Below, piece after piece: positions 16,607-26,400 of a stretch of 42,558 bases of DNA. The position numbers and the translations under genes were made by a program. The DNA comes from Verrucomicrobiia bacterium (lineage in GTDB: Bacteria > Verrucomicrobiota > Verrucomicrobiia > Limisphaerales > UBA11358), in NCBI GenBank assembly GCA_031290985.1, contig JARLJW010000024.1:1-42558 (forward strand), read 5' to 3'. Positions within the stretch are counted from its first letter, which is position 1. Each line of letters begins with the position of its first letter. The notes under the pieces are model-generated. The model was not told where the DNA came from. It saw only the letters and a list, made by a program, of their open reading frames with translations, and did no database searches.

Positions 16607-16795
16607 ATGAGTAAAGTCGCTCAAATCGAAGCCGAGTTGGAAACGCTTTCGCAGGCGGAACTCCGCGAAATTCGCAACTGCCTTGATGACTTGATTGAAG
16701 ACGATTTGGAATTCACGCCGGAATTTGAGGCTGCCTTGGGGAAATCCGAGGCAGAGATGGTCTCCGGGATTCGTCCGCGCACACGCCAGCCGTGA
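16607..16795 (+). CDS. Putative antitoxin of a RelE-type pair
   Basis: A 62-residue acidic protein, mostly helical (KVAQIEAELETLSQAELREIRNCLDDLIEDDLEFTPEFEAAL), with a short Arg/Pro tail. No DNA-binding domain can be named with confidence, but size, acidic helical build and position directly before a RelE-type toxin identify it as the antitoxin. Its stop codon overlaps the toxin GTG start (GTGA at 16792-16795), a coupling usual for such pairs. The pair lies between gltX and a duplicated gltX tail, so it arrived as a cassette. Confidence 0.78.
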   Translation: MSKVAQIEAELETLSQAELREIRNCLDDLIEDDLEFTPEFEAALGKSEAEMVSGIRPRTRQP

Positions 16796-17061
16796 GCATG
16801 AGCGCGGCCCTGCAAATTTGTTATACCACGTTTGACGCCGCCTTTCTTAAGCTGCCGCCGGAAATCCGTGCGCGCATTGAAACCAAGGTTGATGAAATGG
16901 GCTTGCGGCTCAAAACCTTTCCCCACCATCGCCTGAAGGGACACGACCGCTGCCGGCTGCGCGTAGGAGATTACCGGATTATCTACGCCTTCGATGCAGA
17001 ACGAAACATCATCCACCTGCTCGGCGTCGGCCATCGCCGGGAAATTTATCGTGGCCTCTGA
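16792..17061 (+). CDS. RelE/StbE-type toxin
   Basis: An 89-residue basic protein with the RelE-family layout: ICYTTFDAAFLKLPPEIRARIETKVDEM, then HHRLKGHDRCRLRVGDYRIIYAFDAERNIIHLLGVGHRREIYRGL. The sequence RLRVGDYRIIY followed by a hydrophobic strand and GHRREIY is the diagnostic end of RelE toxins, which cut mRNA on the ribosome. Two starts are possible: GTG 16792, overlapping the antitoxin stop, or ATG 16798 two codons later. It differs from the other toxin in this window (6714-7007), so the two modules are unrelated copies. A gltX remnant begins about 40 bases after its stop codon. Confidence 0.9.
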   Translation: MSMSAALQICYTTFDAAFLKLPPEIRARIETKVDEMGLRLKTFPHHRLKGHDRCRLRVGDYRIIYAFDAERNIIHLLGVGHRREIYRGL

Positions 17062-17102
17062 ATCAAACATAATTGCAGCCGGTATTGCCCATGCCTCCCT
17101 GC

Positions 17103-17216
17103 CGATTGGCCGCCACCGGCCACCCTCACGGCCCAAGCCTGTATCATTTGCTGGAAGCGCCGGGGAAAGACACGGTGGTGGTTAGGATTGAAAAAGGGCT
17201 GGCAACGATTGGCTAA
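17103..17216 (+). pseudogene. Duplicated, diverged 3' end of gltX
   Basis: These 114 bases align without gaps to the last 38 codons of gltX (16444-16557), both ending in TAA. By hand count 89 of 114 bases agree. In frame it reads RLAATGHPHGPSLYHLLE, then PGKDTVVVRIEKGLATIG, against TGHPHGPSLYHLLEVLGK and RIEKGLGSCW in gltX. Several differences are synonymous (codons 1, 2, 11, 28, 31), so this copy evolved as a real gltX tail, probably in another lineage or as the original end. Weaker similarity may reach back to about 17082. It has no start codon of its own and is not expected to make a product. Confidence 0.9.
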
Positions 17217-17231
17217 ATCACGATTGAGATA

Positions 17232-17693
17232 ATGCCTGCAAATCAAGAAGCAATTGCGTTCGTTGAATTCTTTATGAGCTTTGGAATTCCATGCCTTGGA
17301 CTTGGTGTTTGGCTCATGCGGAGAGAGCTTGCCCCGAAACACTGGCTGCACGTTAATGGAACCATCAAAAATGTATACATGGCCGAACGCACAACGGGAG
17401 AACCCTGTGTGGGCAAAGTATGCATACCAGCAGTCGAGTATGTCTATCAGTACAACGGGCAAACATTCAAATCAACCCGCCGCCGTGCCTGCAACTATGT
17501 TGCGGGCAATAAAATCTCTGCTGCAGCAATCTCTTCTCGCTATCCCGTAGGCAGTAGTGTGAAAGTCTTAATCAACCCCGGGAAGCCAGCCCTGTCTGCC
17601 CTGGAATATGGCACTTCGCCGCTAAGTTGGATCCTTATTGGACTGGGCGCATTCCTGACCGGATGTGGGATTCTCCCATTCTTTTTGAAATAA
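17232..17693 (+). CDS. DUF3592-type membrane protein
   Basis: A 153-residue protein with a hydrophobic segment near 8-28 (AFVEFFMSFGIPCLGLGVWLM), a central beta-rich domain (NGTIKNVYMAE, PAVEYVYQYNGQTF, YPVGSSVKVLINPGKPALSAL) and a C-terminal span (WILIGLGAFLTGCGILPFFL). The YPVGSxVxVxYNPxxPxxAxL pattern is that of DUF3592, a family of unknown function found widely in bacteria. It starts 15 bases after the duplicated gltX tail. Its codon use is less GC-rich than that of gltX, fitting an accessory origin. No partner is evident. Confidence 0.75.
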   Translation: MPANQEAIAFVEFFMSFGIPCLGLGVWLMRRELAPKHWLHVNGTIKNVYMAERTTGEPCVGKVCIPAVEYVYQYNGQTFKSTRRRACNYVAGNKISAAAISSRYPVGSSVKVLINPGKPALSALEYGTSPLSWILIGLGAFLTGCGILPFFLK

Positions 17694-17874
17694 TTTCAAT
17701 CTATCCTCCCGGGGTGTTGACTGACTTTTTTGACACCATATGTGTGCGGGTGACTTGGAAAAGAGGAGGATTTCGCACGACCGAAAGAGCGGCGCTGAAG
17801 CGACCGCACCCCAAATACTTCGCGCCGTCCGTTGCAACATGAAAACTTGCGCCGGTTGACCGCTCTGGCAGCAG

Positions 17875-17888
17875 CAGGCGAAAGCCTG
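17875..17888. repeat. Small CAGGC-GAAA-GCCTG hairpin
   Basis: A perfect 5-bp stem with a GAAA loop stands at 17875-17888, just beyond the 3' end of the minus-strand lactonase gene. No T run follows on either strand, so it is not a standard terminator. The rest of 17694-17891 shows no gene. Confidence 0.35.
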
Positions 17889-17891
17889 ACT

Positions 17892-19046
17892 CTACTTTGC
17901 CTTCACAAACTTCACATCCACCGGTGAACCAATGGCAAGAGACTGCCCGGTGGGAGAGAGCTTTCCAGTCTTGGCATCAATCGCGAAGACAGCCGCATTG
18001 TCGGATTTTTGGTTGCCGGTCACGAGCCAATGGCCGGTCGGATCGATGCCCAGTCCGCGTGGCACTTGGCCACCGGAGGACAAGTTTTGCACAAACTGTA
18101 AGCGGCCGTTTTTTTTCGCCACGCTGAAAACACTCACGCTGTCATGCCCGCGCAGGGTGATGTAAACAAACTTGCCCGACGGATGCATCAGGATTTCCGC
18201 CGCTGTGTAACTGTCCTTCAATACCTCGCCCGGCGGCAAGACATCCACAGTTTCCAGCGCGGTCAAGCCACCGTGTTTGGCGTCCCACGCAAATGAAGTG
18301 ATGGTGCAACCCATTTCATTCGCGACATAGGCGAATTTGCCATTGGGACTGAATGCCAGATGGCGGGAGCCGGAACCGGGCGGCACGGTGCCAAAGGGAA
18401 TCTCATTCGTCGTCAGCGTCGCGTCGGCGCTGTTGAGCTTGTAGATCATCACCTTGTCCAGGCCCAGGTCACAGGCGAGCGCAAAATGATTGCTCGGATC
18501 AGTCGTGATAAAATGCGCATGGGCGGAAGCCTGGCGTTTGGTGTTCACACCGCTGCCATGATGCAGGATGACCGTACCGTCCGCACCAATGCTGCCGTCG
18601 GGGTTGAGGCGGAAAGATTTCACGCTGCCGCCGCCGTAGTTCGCCGCGAGCAAAACTTTGCCGGCGGCATCCACGCTCACGTGACACGGCCCCACGCCGC
18701 CGGATGATTTCTCATTCAGGAAGGTCAGGTGACCGGAGGTTTTGTTGATGGCAAAAGCGCTGATGGCCCCGGCGTTTTCACCATTAAAAGATTTTATGCT
18801 GTTCGCGGCGTACAGGAATTTTTCATCCGACGAGATGGCGAGGAAACACGGGCTGGGCGTGGCGGCGGCCAGTTCCGGCGCGGAGAGTTTTCCCGCATCC
18901 GCATCCAGCCGCGACACATAAATGCCCCGGCTCAGGGCGTTGGTGTAGGTGCCAAAATAGGCCAGAAACTCCCTGGCGGGAACGGCGACGGCAAAGGCCA
19001 TGGCCGCCATCGCCACGAACAATTTCCTGCACGGAACCGATTTCAC
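17892..19046 (-). CDS. Exported lactonase-family beta-propeller (6-phosphogluconolactonase-like)
   Basis: A 384-residue protein of the lactonase family, a seven-bladed beta-propeller. A signal peptide (KLFVAMAAMAFAVAVPARE) is followed by AYFGTYTNALSRGIYVSRLDADAGKL and repeated blade motifs such as YAANSIKSFNG, GGVGPCHVSVDAAGKVLLAANYGGGSV, RHLAFSPNGKFAYVANEMG and PRGLGIDPTGHWLVTGNQKS. Cytoplasmic members hydrolyse 6-phosphogluconolactone; the signal peptide places this one outside the cytoplasm, so another sugar lactone is likelier, which is inference. Its ATG overlaps the stop of the upstream mqnD-like gene by four bases, so both are cotranscribed, though no functional link is known. Confidence 0.88.
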   Translation of the reverse strand: MKSVPCRKLFVAMAAMAFAVAVPAREFLAYFGTYTNALSRGIYVSRLDADAGKLSAPELAAATPSPCFLAISSDEKFLYAANSIKSFNGENAGAISAFAINKTSGHLTFLNEKSSGGVGPCHVSVDAAGKVLLAANYGGGSVKSFRLNPDGSIGADGTVILHHGSGVNTKRQASAHAHFITTDPSNHFALACDLGLDKVMIYKLNSADATLTTNEIPFGTVPPGSGSRHLAFSPNGKFAYVANEMGCTITSFAWDAKHGGLTALETVDVLPPGEVLKDSYTAAEILMHPSGKFVYITLRGHDSVSVFSVAKKNGRLQFVQNLSSGGQVPRGLGIDPTGHWLVTGNQKSDNAAVFAIDAKTGKLSPTGQSLAIGSPVDVKFVKAK

Positions 19047-19894
19047 ACCACGAACTCAAGTTCCTGCCGGTGTGGAATAAGGCCGCGTTCAAAGGCCTGG
19101 CCGAGGAAGCGGCGGATGGATTCCCTGCCCTTCTCACCATAATCGAGCGTCCAATGGTTCACGTACATGCCCACGAACTTGTCCGCCAGGTCACGGCCCA
19201 TGTCGCGCGCATATTGCAGGGCGTGCTGCACGGCTTCGGGGCGATGATCAAGGCTGTATTGGATGCTGGCGGTGAGCGTGTCGGAGATTTGCTTGCGCAC
19301 AGCCGGCGCAAATTTCTTGTGGATGACATTCCCGCCGAGCGGCAACGGCAATCCGTCCTGCTCCCGGCCCCACCAGACCCCAAGATCTTCACACACGACG
19401 AGGCCCTCATTCTGATACGTGAGCTGGCCTTCATGGATGATGAGCCCCACATCCGCCGCGCCGCTGCGAACGGCTTTGAAAATCTGGTCGAAGGGGACCA
19501 CGATGTAATTGAAGTCCTTCGCCGGTTTGCCCAACCACAGTTGCAAGGCCAGAAAGGCGCTGGTCATGGTTCCCGGCACGGCAATCTTCTTTTTGGCGAC
19601 CTCGGCCTTGGAAAATTTGGTTTTCGAAACGAGCATCGGCCCGTAGCCGTCGCCCATGCTGGCCCCGCTGGGCAGCAGGGCATATTTGTCGGAAACGAAG
19701 GCGTAGGCGTGGATACTGACGGCGGAAATATCCAGTTCGCCACGGGTGGCGCGCTCGTTAAGCGTTTGGATGTCCTGCAGAATATGCTCGAAGTGAAAGC
19801 CGTGCGTTGGAATGAGTTCCTTCGCGAGCGCGTAAAACATGAACGCGTCGTCAGGGTCGGGCGAGTGGCCCAGGGTCAAAGTCGTTTTTGCCAT
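19043..19894 (-). CDS. mqnD: 1,4-dihydroxy-6-naphthoate synthase (MqnD family)
   Basis: A 283-residue protein with a periplasmic-binding-protein fold used as an enzyme. The start LTLGHSPDPDDAFMFYAL is diagnostic for MqnD; further family segments are DIQTLNERATRGELDISAVSIHAYAF, the ASMGDGYGPMLVSK loop and GLIIHEGQLTYQNEGL. MqnD converts cyclic dehypoxanthinyl futalosine to 1,4-dihydroxy-6-naphthoate in the futalosine route to menaquinone. The other mqn genes are not in this window. No signal peptide is present, so it is cytoplasmic. It overlaps the following lactonase gene by four bases. Confidence 0.9.
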   Translation of the reverse strand: MAKTTLTLGHSPDPDDAFMFYALAKELIPTHGFHFEHILQDIQTLNERATRGELDISAVSIHAYAFVSDKYALLPSGASMGDGYGPMLVSKTKFSKAEVAKKKIAVPGTMTSAFLALQLWLGKPAKDFNYIVVPFDQIFKAVRSGAADVGLIIHEGQLTYQNEGLVVCEDLGVWWGREQDGLPLPLGGNVIHKKFAPAVRKQISDTLTASIQYSLDHRPEAVQHALQYARDMGRDLADKFVGMYVNHWTLDYGEKGRESIRRFLGQAFERGLIPHRQELEFVV

Positions 19895-20680
19895 GCGCGG
19901 AAATTAAACCACGCGGCCAGCGCTGTCACGACGAGAAGCTTTACCAAGGGAATTTCTGGCATGATGCTATGCAAAGATTCACCGGCCTTACACGCACGCG
20001 CCCCGACCATCTCTGCTGCCGCCGACCGCCACCTCCTTATGGCACGATTGATACGACAGAAAAAACTAGTGGGCGCGTGCGTTGTACAACCTCCTTGGAT
20101 TTCAACTGAAAAACAAACGGTACATCCCCACACTAACCCGTTTGTCTTCCTGTTCCCCACCCAAATTCACAACAACCGCAACCGAGACACCTATAGCAAA
20201 GGCAATGCCAACCCCTGAAATTGATGTTTTACAGGCGTTTTTGAGATTATTCACCGCCACCAAGGCAAATTCGCTGTCGCTTTTTATACATCTATAAAAA
20301 TTCGCCACAGGCAATTATCCATTTGACCGTCTTTGCAGCGCTTAAAGAAATACCGTAGCCGTTCGGAGGAGGATTTTTGGTTTGGTGAGCGGTGCCGATC
20401 ATCGGCCCTGGCGGAGGAGTCCCACAAGTCGGGGTGACTGAAGCCAAAACCCCAAAAGAGCACCTCTTTTCTCCGCAGCCGAACGGCTTCAGAATTTCTA
20501 AAAACACCCCAAGAGCTAGCAATTTAGGGCTTATACGCCGCATCAGGTCTTCTTAAATCAACTGGCAAAAATATTTCTCCCAGTCAATAAATGGCGCACG
20601 TTTAGCAATTAAAGGGAAGTCGCCGGGGGGATTCGCTGCAAAATTGTGCACGTAAATTTGATTCAGCATATAAACAAAAT
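19895..20680. other. Gene-poor intergenic stretch of 786 bases
   Basis: No convincing gene is seen between mqnD and the acyl-CoA ligase gene. A minus-strand frame of 70 codons (20102-20314) has a hydrophobic segment but only a TTG start and no ribosome site. An A/T hairpin TTTTTATA/TATAAAAA lies at 20281-20300. A large imperfect inverted repeat occupies 20357-20488. The leader before 20681 is A/T-rich; a promoter was not pinned down. Confidence 0.6.
20357..20488. repeat. Large imperfect inverted repeat, possible structured RNA or fold-back element
   Basis: AGCCGTTCGG (20357-20366) is matched by CCGAACGGCT (20479-20488). Inside, GGAG can pair with CTCC at 20471-20474 and a TTTTGG-TTTGG run with CCAAAACCCCAAAA, so pairing extends inward with bulges. 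The centre holds the palindrome GCCGATCATCGGC (20394-20406) and a further hairpin AGTCCC...GGGGTGACT. It lies about 190 bases before the acyl-CoA ligase start. Repeat element and cis-acting RNA are both possible. Confidence 0.5.
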
Positions 20681-23437
20681 ATGAGCATTCCTTCCACTTC
20701 CAGCCCGGGCATCGAAGCGGCCCATGATATCCTGCGCCAGTCCAGCCGCCGCCCGCTTGATCCGATTCTTTCACCCAAATCCGTCGCCGTCATCGGCGCC
20801 ACCGAACGCAAGCGCAGCGTCGGTCGCACGGTGATGAGCAACCTCATCGCCGGCGGGTTTGCCGGAAAAATTTATCCCGTCAATCCGATCCAGGAAACCA
20901 TCCTGGGCCTGCACGCCTATCCCAAAGTCGGCGCGTTGCCCGAAGTGCCCGACCTCGCCGTCATCATCACCCCGCCCAAAACGGTGCCCGGCATCATCAA
21001 GGAATGCGCTCAGGCCGGCATCCCCGGCGTGATCATCATCTCCGCCGGCTTCAAGGAATCCGGCGCCGAGGGCGTCGCGCTGGAACAGCAGGTCATGGAA
21101 GAAGCCCGGCGCGGAAATATCCGCATCGTCGGGCCGAACTGCTTGGGCGTGATGGTTCCCGGTCACAAATTTAATGCCACCTTTGCCGCCGACATGGCCA
21201 AGGCCGGCAGCGTCGGCTTCATCAGCCAGAGCGGTGCGCTGTGCACGGCGATCCTGGACTGGAGCTTGAAGGAAAACGTCGGCTTCAGCGCGTTCGTTTC
21301 GCTCGGCTCCATGCTCGACGTGAGCTGGGGCGACCTGATCTATCATTTGGGCGATGATCCGAACACCAAGAGCATCGTCATCTACATGGAATCCATCGGC
21401 GACGCGCGCGGCTTCCTGTCCGCCGCGCGTGAGGTGGCGTTGACCAAGCCGATCATCGTCATCAAACCCGGCCGCACCGAGGCCGCGGCCAAGGCCGCCG
21501 CCTCGCACACCGGTTCGCTCACCGGCAGCGATGAAGTCCTGCAGGCGGCCTTCCAACGCGTGGGCGTCCTGCGCGTCGAGGCCATCTCTGAACTGTTCGA
21601 CATGGCGGAAGTCCTCGCCAAGCAGCCGCGCCCCAAAGGTCCGCGCCTGACCATCGTGACCAACGCCGGCGGTCCGGGCGTGCTCGCGGTCGACATGCTC
21701 ATCACCAGCGGTGCGCAACTGGCCGACCTCGCGCCGGAGACGATGACCTCTTTGAATCAAATCCTCCCGCCAACCTGGAGCCATAGCAATCCGGTGGACA
21801 TCATCGGCGACGCCGGCCCGGAACTGTACGCCAAGGCGGTGGACATCACGGCCAAAGACCCGAACACCGACGGGCTGCTTGTCATCCTTACGCCGCAGGC
21901 GATGACCGACCCGACCGCGACCGCCGAGGAACTGAAGCCGTTCGCCCATATCGAAGGCAAACCGATTCTCGCGAGCTGGATGGGCGTCGGCCAGGTCGAG
22001 AAGGGCGAGGAGATCCTCAATGCCGCAAAAATCCCCACCTTCAAGTACCCCGACCGCGCGGCCAAGGCGTTTTATTACATGTGGCTCTACAGCGAAAATT
22101 TGCGTTCGCTTTATGAAACGCCGCAGGCACCGGCCCAAAACAGCCATGGCTTCACCGACCGCGAGGCGGCCGCCAAGCTCATCGCCGATGTCCGCAAGAC
22201 GGGCCGGACGATCCTCACCGAATTTGAATCGAAACAGCTCCTGAACACCTATGGCATCCCCACCGTTGAGACGCACATCGCGTTGACGGAAAGCGATGCC
22301 GTGAAGGAGGCCGCCCGGCTCGGTTTCCCGGTCGTGCTCAAGCTGTACTCCGAAACGATCACGCACAAGACGGATGTCGGCGGCGTGCAGCTCAACCTGC
22401 GCACGGCCTCCGCCGTCCGCCAGGCGTGGAAAGCGATCGAAAGCTCCTGCGCCAAGAAGGCGGGCAAGGAACATTTCCTCGGCGTCACCGTCCAGCCGAT
22501 GATCAAGCTCGAAGGCTACGAACTCATCATCGGCAGCAGCGTGGATGCCCAGTTCGGCCCGGTGCTGCTCTTCGGCACCGGCGGCCAGCTCGTCGAAGTC
22601 TACAAGGACCGCGCGCTCGGACTCCCGCCGCTGAACGGCACCCTGGCGCGGCGCATGATGGAGCGCACCAAAATCTTCACCGCGCTCAAGGGCGTGCGGG
22701 GACGCAAGGCCGTCGACATCGCCGGCCTTGAACAGTTGATGGTCCGCTTCAGCCAGTTGGTGGTTGAACAACCCTGGATTTCTGAAATCGACATCAACCC
22801 CCTCCTGGTCTCATCGGAACGGATTTTTGCCCTCGACGCCCGCGTCGTTTTGCACGACCCGAAGACGCCGGAAGACAAGCTGCCGCATCCGGCCATCCGC
22901 CCGTATCCGGTGCAGTATGTCACGCCGTGGAAGCTGAAGAACAAGGCGCCCGTGACCATCCGCCCGATCCGGCCCGAGGACGAGCCGCTCATGGTCAAAT
23001 TCCACGAGACACTGTCCGAGGAAAGTGTTTATCACCGCTACTTCCAGGCCCTGCATCTGGAGCAACGCATCACGCACGAACGCCTGACGCGCATCTGCTT
23101 CAACGATTACGACCGCGAAATCGCGCTCGTGGCCGAATCGAAGCCGCTGAGCGACGACGAGGAACGGAAAATCCTCGGTGTCGGCCGGTTAAGCAAGCAG
23201 CACGGCACAAACGAGGCGGAATTCGCGATCCTCGTTAACGACCACTGGCAGAACCTCGGCCTCGGCCATGAACTGCTCAAGCAGCTCATCGAAGTCGGCC
23301 GCGCGGAAAAACTGACCCGCATCGTCGGCGAAATCCTCGCCGAGAACAACGCCATGCGCCACATCTGCAAAAAGCTTGGATTCAAGATCACCACCGACGA
23401 GGGCAACCGCACCTGCTCCGCCCAATTTAAATATTGA
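20681..23437 (+). CDS. Acyl-CoA/acetate-CoA ligase (ADP-forming) fused to a GNAT domain
   Basis: A 918-residue fusion. Residues about 25-290 form the CoA-binding and ligase-CoA part ([38 protein letters not shown], and the conserved H276 in SHTGSLTGS that is phosphorylated in this family). A second CoA-ligase domain runs to about 470. An ATP-grasp part follows at about 490-720 ([32 protein letters not shown]). The last 165 residues are a GNAT acetyltransferase ([32 protein letters not shown]). It would turn acetyl-CoA, ADP and phosphate into acetate and ATP; the GNAT part resembles Pat-type lysine acetyltransferases. It is followed by pyruvate:ferredoxin oxidoreductase after only four bases, so both act in one pathway. 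Confidence 0.93.
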   Translation: MSIPSTSSPGIEAAHDILRQSSRRPLDPILSPKSVAVIGATERKRSVGRTVMSNLIAGGFAGKIYPVNPIQETILGLHAYPKVGALPEVPDLAVIITPPKTVPGIIKECAQAGIPGVIIISAGFKESGAEGVALEQQVMEEARRGNIRIVGPNCLGVMVPGHKFNATFAADMAKAGSVGFISQSGALCTAILDWSLKENVGFSAFVSLGSMLDVSWGDLIYHLGDDPNTKSIVIYMESIGDARGFLSAAREVALTKPIIVIKPGRTEAAAKAAASHTGSLTGSDEVLQAAFQRVGVLRVEAISELFDMAEVLAKQPRPKGPRLTIVTNAGGPGVLAVDMLITSGAQLADLAPETMTSLNQILPPTWSHSNPVDIIGDAGPELYAKAVDITAKDPNTDGLLVILTPQAMTDPTATAEELKPFAHIEGKPILASWMGVGQVEKGEEILNAAKIPTFKYPDRAAKAFYYMWLYSENLRSLYETPQAPAQNSHGFTDREAAAKLIADVRKTGRTILTEFESKQLLNTYGIPTVETHIALTESDAVKEAARLGFPVVLKLYSETITHKTDVGGVQLNLRTASAVRQAWKAIESSCAKKAGKEHFLGVTVQPMIKLEGYELIIGSSVDAQFGPVLLFGTGGQLVEVYKDRALGLPPLNGTLARRMMERTKIFTALKGVRGRKAVDIAGLEQLMVRFSQLVVEQPWISEIDINPLLVSSERIFALDARVVLHDPKTPEDKLPHPAIRPYPVQYVTPWKLKNKAPVTIRPIRPEDEPLMVKFHETLSEESVYHRYFQALHLEQRITHERLTRICFNDYDREIALVAESKPLSDDEERKILGVGRLSKQHGTNEAEFAILVNDHWQNLGLGHELLKQLIEVGRAEKLTRIVGEILAENNAMRHICKKLGFKITTDEGNRTCSAQFKY

Positions 23438-23441
23438 TGCC

Positions 23442-26400
23442 ATGAAAAAAACGCCCGTTTTCAAAACCATTGACGGCTGCGAGGCCGCCGCTTACGTCGC
23501 CTATCGGCTGAATGAGTCGATGGCCATCTACCCCATCACCCCCTCGTCGCCCATCGCCGAGTGGTGTGACCAGTGGGCATCAGAAGGCAAGAAAAACCTG
23601 TGGCACACCACCCCCGCCATCATCGAAATGCAAAGCGAGGGCGGAGCTGTCGGCGCCGTCCACGGCATGTTGCAAACCGGTTCGCTGGCCACCACCTTCA
23701 CCGCGTCGCAAGGCCTGCTGTTGATGATCCCCAACATGTTCAAGATCGCCGGCGAACTGCTGCCGACGGTTTTTCACGTGACCGCCCGTACGGTGGCCAC
23801 GCATGCCCTCTCCATCTTTGGTGACCACGGTGACATCATGGCCGCCCGTTCCACCGGCTGGGGCATGCTCGGCGCCGCCTCGGTCCAGGAGACGATGGAT
23901 TTCGCGCTCATCTCCCAGGCGGCGGCGTTGCGGACGCGGCTGCCGTTCATCCATTTCTTCGACGGCTTCCGGACGTCGCATGAAGTTTCCAAGATTGAGA
24001 TGCTCGATGAATCAGTTCTGCGGGCGTTGATCGATGACAAGTTGATTGCCGAATTCCGTTCCCGCGGCATGACGCCGGACCGGCCGGTGCTGCGCGGCAC
24101 GGCCCAAAATCCCGACGTGTTTTTCCAGGGCCGCGAGGCGGCCAACCCGGTTTACAGTTCCTGCCCGGGCGTCGTCCAGAAGGTCATGGATGAATTTGCG
24201 GAACTCACCGGCCGCCAGTACAACCTCTTTGAATACTTCGGCGCGCCGGACGCGGAAACGGTCGTCGTGCTGATGGGTTCCGGTTGCGAAGCCGTCCATG
24301 AAACCGTGGAACACTTGAACCGTCACGGCGAAAACATCGGGGTCGTGAAGGTGCGCCTGTACCGCCCGTTCGACGGCCGGCGCTTTGTCGAGGCGTTGCC
24401 GCCCTTCGTGCGGAAAGTCATCGTCCTCGATCGCACCAAGGAACCCGGTGCCACGGGCGAGCCGCTGTATCAGGATTGTGTCACGGCCATCCTCGAAGAA
24501 GTGGCCGCCGGCTCCTCCAACCTCAAGGCCATTCCGACGGTTTTGACCGGCCGCTACGGCCTGTCCTCCAAGGAATTCACCCCGGCGATGGTCAAGGCCG
24601 TCTTTGACAATGCGAAATCCGCCCTGCCGAAAAACCATTTCACGGTCGGCATCAACGACGACGTCTCCCACAGCAGCCTGCCCGTGGACGAGAATTTTTC
24701 AACCGAGCCGGCCAACGTCGTGCGCGCCTTGTTCTACGGGCTGGGAGCGGACGGCACCGTGGGGGCCAACAAAAACTCCATCAAGATCATCGGCGAGGAA
24801 ACCGACAATTATGCCCAGGGCTATTTCGTCTACGACTCCAAGAAATCGGGATCAATGACCGTTTCGCATCTGCGCTTCGGGCCCAAGCCGATCCGTTCGA
24901 GTTACCTGATTACCAGCGCGAACTTTGTCGCGTGCCATCTGCCGGGATTTTTGGACCGGTACGAAATGCTGCGCAGCCTGGTGCCGGGTGGAACGTTCCT
25001 GCTGAACACGCCGCACTCCCAGGCAGAGATTTGGGCCCGCCTGCCCTCACCGGTGCAGGTCGAACTGCTCGCCAAGAAGGCGAAGTTCTTCGTGATTGAC
25101 GCCACCAAGGTGGCGCGCGAAAGCGGCATGGGCGGTCGCATCAACACCATCATGCAGGTCTGCTTCTTTGCGCTCTCCGGGGTGCTGCCCAAGGACGAGG
25201 CGGTTGCCGCCATCAAGAACTCCATCAAGAAAACCTACGGCAAAAAAGGCGAGGAAGTCGTGAAGATGAACTTGCAGGCCGTGGACAACACGCTTGCGCA
25301 TCTGCACGAGGTGCTGGTGGCAAATAACAAGCTGAACGGCACCGGGCCGTTGCTGCCGCCGATCTCGCCGGACGCCCCGCCGTTTGTGCGCGACATCTTG
25401 GGCAAGATCGCCTCCGGCTTTGGCGATGAACTGCCCGTCAGCGCCTTCCCCACGGACGGCACATTCCCCACGGCGACGACGCAGTTTGAAAAGCGCAACC
25501 TCGCGCTCGACATCCCGGTCTGGGACGAAAAAACCTGCATCCAATGCTTGAAATGCGTGGCGATCTGCCCGCACGCCACCATCCGGGCGAAGGTCTATGA
25601 TGCCGCTTGCCTGAAAGATGCCCCGGCCGCCTTCAAGCGGACCGATTCCCGCGTGCCGGAATTCAAAGGCCTGAAGTTTTCGCTGCAGGTCGCGGCGGAA
25701 GATTGCACAGGCTGCGCTTTGTGCGTGGATGTCTGCCCCGCGAAAAATAAATCCGAGGCGAAGCTCAAGGCCATCAACATGCAGCCCCAGGCCCCGTTGC
25801 GGGCGGCGGAGCATGACAACTGGAATTTCTTCCTCACCCTGCCGGAATTCGACCGGCGCAAGATCAAAAACACGGCGCTGCGCCAGCAACAAATCCTCCA
25901 ACCGCTGTTTGAATTTAGCGGCGCGTGTGCCGGCTGCGGCGAGACGCCCTACGTCAAGATGCTCTCGCAACTGTTCGGCGACCGCGCGGTCATTGCCAAC
26001 GCCACGGGCTGCTCTTCCATCTATGGCGGCAACCTGCCGACGACGCCTTACGCGACCAACAAATGCGGTCGCGGGCCGACGTGGTGCAATTCATTGTTCG
26101 AGGACAATGCCGAATTCGGCCTCGGCTTCCGCGTCTCGATCGACAAGCAGAACGAACTGGCCAAAGAACTTCTGAAGAAGCTGTCCCCGGAATTGGGCGA
26201 TGACTTCACAATGCAAATCCTCCTGGCCGACCAAAGTGATGAAGCGGGCATTTACAGCCAGCGCGAACGCGTTGCGACGCTGAAGGAAAAACTCAAGACG
26301 CTGGACAGCAGCGACGCCCAGCTTCTCAAATCGCTGGCCGACCAGCTCGTGAAGAAATCCGTCTGGATCCTGGGCGGCGACGGCTGGGCTTACGACATCG

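Noticed and set aside
20102..20314. Minus-strand frame of 70 codons with one hydrophobic segment
   Set aside because: TTG start without ribosome site, no homology recognised; a small membrane peptide cannot be excluded but is not supported.
20292..20543. Minus-strand 83-codon frame across the inverted repeat
   Set aside because: Its sequence is explained by the inverted repeat structure rather than by a protein.
20771..22771. Long minus-strand open frame of 666 codons opposite the acyl-CoA ligase
   Set aside because: It is a shadow of a GC-rich gene; composition is dominated by Asp/Gly/Arg/Ala and there is no domain, while the plus frame matches the family from end to end.
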